Assembly: GCF_014196125.1 (NCBI RefSeq)
Contig: NZ_JACIDA010000002.1
Span: forward strand, 744,001-808,000
Reading direction: 5' to 3'
Length of the DNA: 64,000 nucleotides
Source of the DNA: Brevundimonas mediterranea
GTDB taxonomy: Bacteria > Pseudomonadota > Alphaproteobacteria > Caulobacterales > Caulobacteraceae
Numbering within the stretch: the stretch's first letter is position 1; each line of letters starts with the position of its first letter. A program made the position numbers and the translations under genes. Positions 62,299 to 64,000 of the stretch are shown piece after piece. The notes below the pieces were generated by a model. The model did not search any database. It had not been told where the DNA came from and saw only the letters and a list, made by a program, of their open reading frames with translations.

Positions 62299-64000
62299 CT
62301 ATGGGACATTGCGCTTCAGGTCGTCCAGCCAGACCCGGGCGCTCGCGTCCGAGGGCGCCCGCCAGTCGCCGCGCGGCGAAAGGTTGCCGCCCGAAATCAC
62401 CTTGGGGCCGTTCGGCATGGCGGAGCGCTTGAACTGGCTGAGGGCGAAAAACCGGGTGACAAACACCTCCAGCCATTGCTTGATCGTCGGCAGATCATAG
62501 GCGGCGCGCGAGGCGGCCGGGAAGTGGGCCGGCCACGCCCCCGCCTCGAGATCCCGCCAAGCGTGCCAGGCCAGGAAGGCGACCTTGGAGGGACGCAGGC
62601 CGTAGCGCGTCAGGTAGAACAGGTTGAAATCCTGCAGTTCGTAGGGCCCGATCCTGGACTGCGTGCTCTGAAGCGCGTCCGCGGCGGCCTGCGGCACCAG
62701 CTCGGGCGAGATCTCCGTGCCCAGCACGCCAAGCAAGGTCGCCGAGGCCGCCTCGTCCAACTGCCCGGTGGCCGCGACCCAGCGGATCAGGTGCTGGATG
62801 AGGGTCTTGGGGACCGAGCCGTTGACGTTGTAGTGGCTCATGTGATCGCCGACGCCGTAGGTCTGCCAGCCCAGCGCCGACTCGGACAGGTTGCCTGTGC
62901 CGAGCACCAGGCCCTCGCGCTGGTTGGCGAGCCGGAACAGGAAGTCGCTCCTCAGCCCGGCCTGGACGTTTTCGAAGGTGACGTCGTAGACCGGTTCGCC
63001 GCGGGCGAACGGGTGGCCGATCGCCTCCAGCATCGTCCGCGCCGCGGGCCGGATGTCGATCTCTTCGCCCGTCACCCCGAGGCTTCGCATCAGGGCCCAG
63101 GCGTTGCGCTTGGTGCCCTCGCTGGTGGCGAAGCCGGGCATGGTGAAGCCCAGGATGTCCGTGCGCGGACGGCCCAGGGCGTCGAAGGCCTTCGCCGCGA
63201 CCATCAGGGCGTGGGTGGAGTCGAGGCCGCCGGAGACGCCGACCACGACGCGCCTGACGCCCGCCGCGTCGAGGCGCTTGGCGAGGCCCTGCACCTGGAT
63301 GTTGAAGGCTTCATAGCAATCCTGGTCCAGCCGGGCCGGATCGTCCGGCACGAACGGAAACCGGTCGTGCGGCCGCAGCAGCCCGATATCGACGTGCTCC
63401 GCCGCATGCTCGAAGGCGATCCGCCGGAAAGCGTGCTCGGGGTGGCCGGCGGCGGCGGCGGCGTTGTTGAAGGTGGGCGTCCGCAGCCGCTCGAGGCGCA
63501 TGCGTTCGACGTCCACGTCCGCCACGGCCATCTGGGCGACGTCCGGGAAGCGGCGGGTCGCGGCCAGCAGACGGCCGAGCTCGTGGATGGTCGCCTGCCC
63601 GTCCCAGGCCAGGTCGGTGGTGCTCTCGCCGGGCCCGGCCGCGGCGTAGAGGTAGGCGGCCTGGCATCGCATCGACTGCGAGGCGCAGAGCAGCGCGCGC
63701 TCGTCGGCCTTGCCGACCACGATGTTGGACGCCGACAGGTTGCAGAGCAGGGTGGCTCCCGCCAGCGCCGCCAGGGTCGAGGGCGGGGTGGCGGCCCAGA
63801 AGTCCTCGCAGAGCTCCATGTGGAAGACGAAGTCCGGGACGTCGCTGGCCTCGATGATCAGGTCGGTCCCGAACGGCGCCCTCTGCCCGGCGACGGCGAT
63901 GTCCAGGCCGCGCACGCCGGCGCCGGGGGCGAACCAGCGGTTCTCGTAATACTCCCGATAGTTCGGAAGGAAGCTCTTGGGCACGACCCCCAGGACGCGG
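62299..64000 (-). CDS. nadE: Glutamine-dependent NAD synthetase (5' end outside window)
   Basis: Converts deamido-NAD to NAD with glutamine as ammonia source. About 567 C-terminal residues are visible; the frame continues through position 64000 (R-V-L-G-V before [14 protein letters not shown]), so about 110 residues lie outside. The nitrilase-like glutaminase half shows [18 protein letters not shown] (catalytic Lys) and MELCEDFWA (nucleophile Cys). The synthetase half has [21 protein letters not shown], the SGGxDS ATP-pyrophosphatase loop, and [31 protein letters not shown] in two parts. An internal GTG at 63984 is not a real start. Confidence 0.95.
   Translation of the reverse strand, partial: RVLGVVPKSFLPNYREYYENRWFAPGAGVRGLDIAVAGQRAPFGTDLIIEASDVPDFVFHMELCEDFWAATPPSTLAALAGATLLCNLSASNIVVGKADERALLCASQSMRCQAAYLYAAAGPGESTTDLAWDGQATIHELGRLLAATRRFPDVAQMAVADVDVERMRLERLRTPTFNNAAAAAGHPEHAFRRIAFEHAAEHVDIGLLRPHDRFPFVPDDPARLDQDCYEAFNIQVQGLAKRLDAAGVRRVVVGVSGGLDSTHALMVAAKAFDALGRPRTDILGFTMPGFATSEGTKRNAWALMRSLGVTGEEIDIRPAARTMLEAIGHPFARGEPVYDVTFENVQAGLRSDFLFRLANQREGLVLGTGNLSESALGWQTYGVGDHMSHYNVNGSVPKTLIQHLIRWVAATGQLDEAASATLLGVLGTEISPELVPQAAADALQSTQSRIGPYELQDFNLFYLTRYGLRPSKVAFLAWHAWRDLEAGAWPAHFPAASRAAYDLPTIKQWLEVFVTRFFALSQFKRSAMPNGPKVISGGNLSPRGDWRAPSDASARVWLDDLKRNVP

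Noticed and set aside
1-64000. CRISPR array, prophage or insertion sequence
   Set aside because: No regularly spaced repeats with unique spacers, no transposase or integrase, and no phage structural genes are seen on either strand.

Overview
The window is about 67-70% G+C by eye, with dense gene packing, many ATGA/TTGA start-stop overlaps, a GTTC-N7-GTTC SOS box and a gene set that fits an alphaproteobacterium of the Caulobacterales, most likely Brevundimonas or a close relative. The genus is an inference from gene content and style, not from a marker gene.

Region 1 (1-4.6 kb) is a visibly more AT-rich block on the minus strand: a glycosyltransferase cut by the window edge, a 930-residue DUF4214/GT4/GT9-like fusion, and a SAM-methyltransferase-like protein. 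A sulfotransferase at 14.5-15.6 kb has the same AT-rich look. Together they suggest acquired surface-glycan genes set among core genes. Region 2 (4.7-36.5 kb) is chromosomal housekeeping: argB, a HAD nucleotidase and dapD in an overlapping operon; galE; thrS-yidD; an IscU-like scaffold protein; an M17 aminopeptidase with an NlpC/P60 hydrolase; mmcB with a LexA site; a Tat-type carbonic anhydrase; a lipocalin; a soluble globin-like chemoreceptor; thpR; a BI-1 protein; an HtrA-type protease; rlmN; M16 and Ntn-hydrolase peptidases; an SDR enzyme; and tRNA-Gly(GCC). Families of CT-rich palindromic repeats sit in several gaps.

Region 3 starts just after tRNA-Gly (36.5 kb) and runs to about 62 kb. 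It reads as an accessory island for metal and stress defence. It holds arsH, a Fic protein with palindromes over its start, a cytochrome-c/FTR1 iron permease, and a minus-strand series lspA - frameshifted MAPEG gene - merR - CYP152 peroxygenase - dihydrolipoamide dehydrogenase. The lspA end of that series starts at a MerR-type promoter with a 19-bp spacer. On the plus strand follow a decayed CDF transporter, a His-rich secreted peptide, czcCBA, a CDF-like protein, an isoprenylcysteine-methyltransferase-like protein, a P1B-4 ATPase, a DUF305 protein, a small membrane protein and an acyltransferase. The island ends with a Fur/Zur-type regulator divergent from a CPC-type P1B ATPase, itself behind a second 19-bp-spacer MerR promoter, and a DUF411 metal-binding protein. 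A glutamine-dependent NAD synthase, probably core, is cut by the right edge.

Working picture: a ZntR/CadR/PbrR-like MerR protein (44.2-44.6 kb) senses a divalent soft metal and switches on the lspA operon and the CPC ATPase. CPC and SPC pumps move metal from cytosol to periplasm, and CzcCBA carries it across the envelope. The least explained parts are the CYP152/lipoamide-dehydrogenase genes behind the MerR operon and the palindrome-controlled Fic gene.
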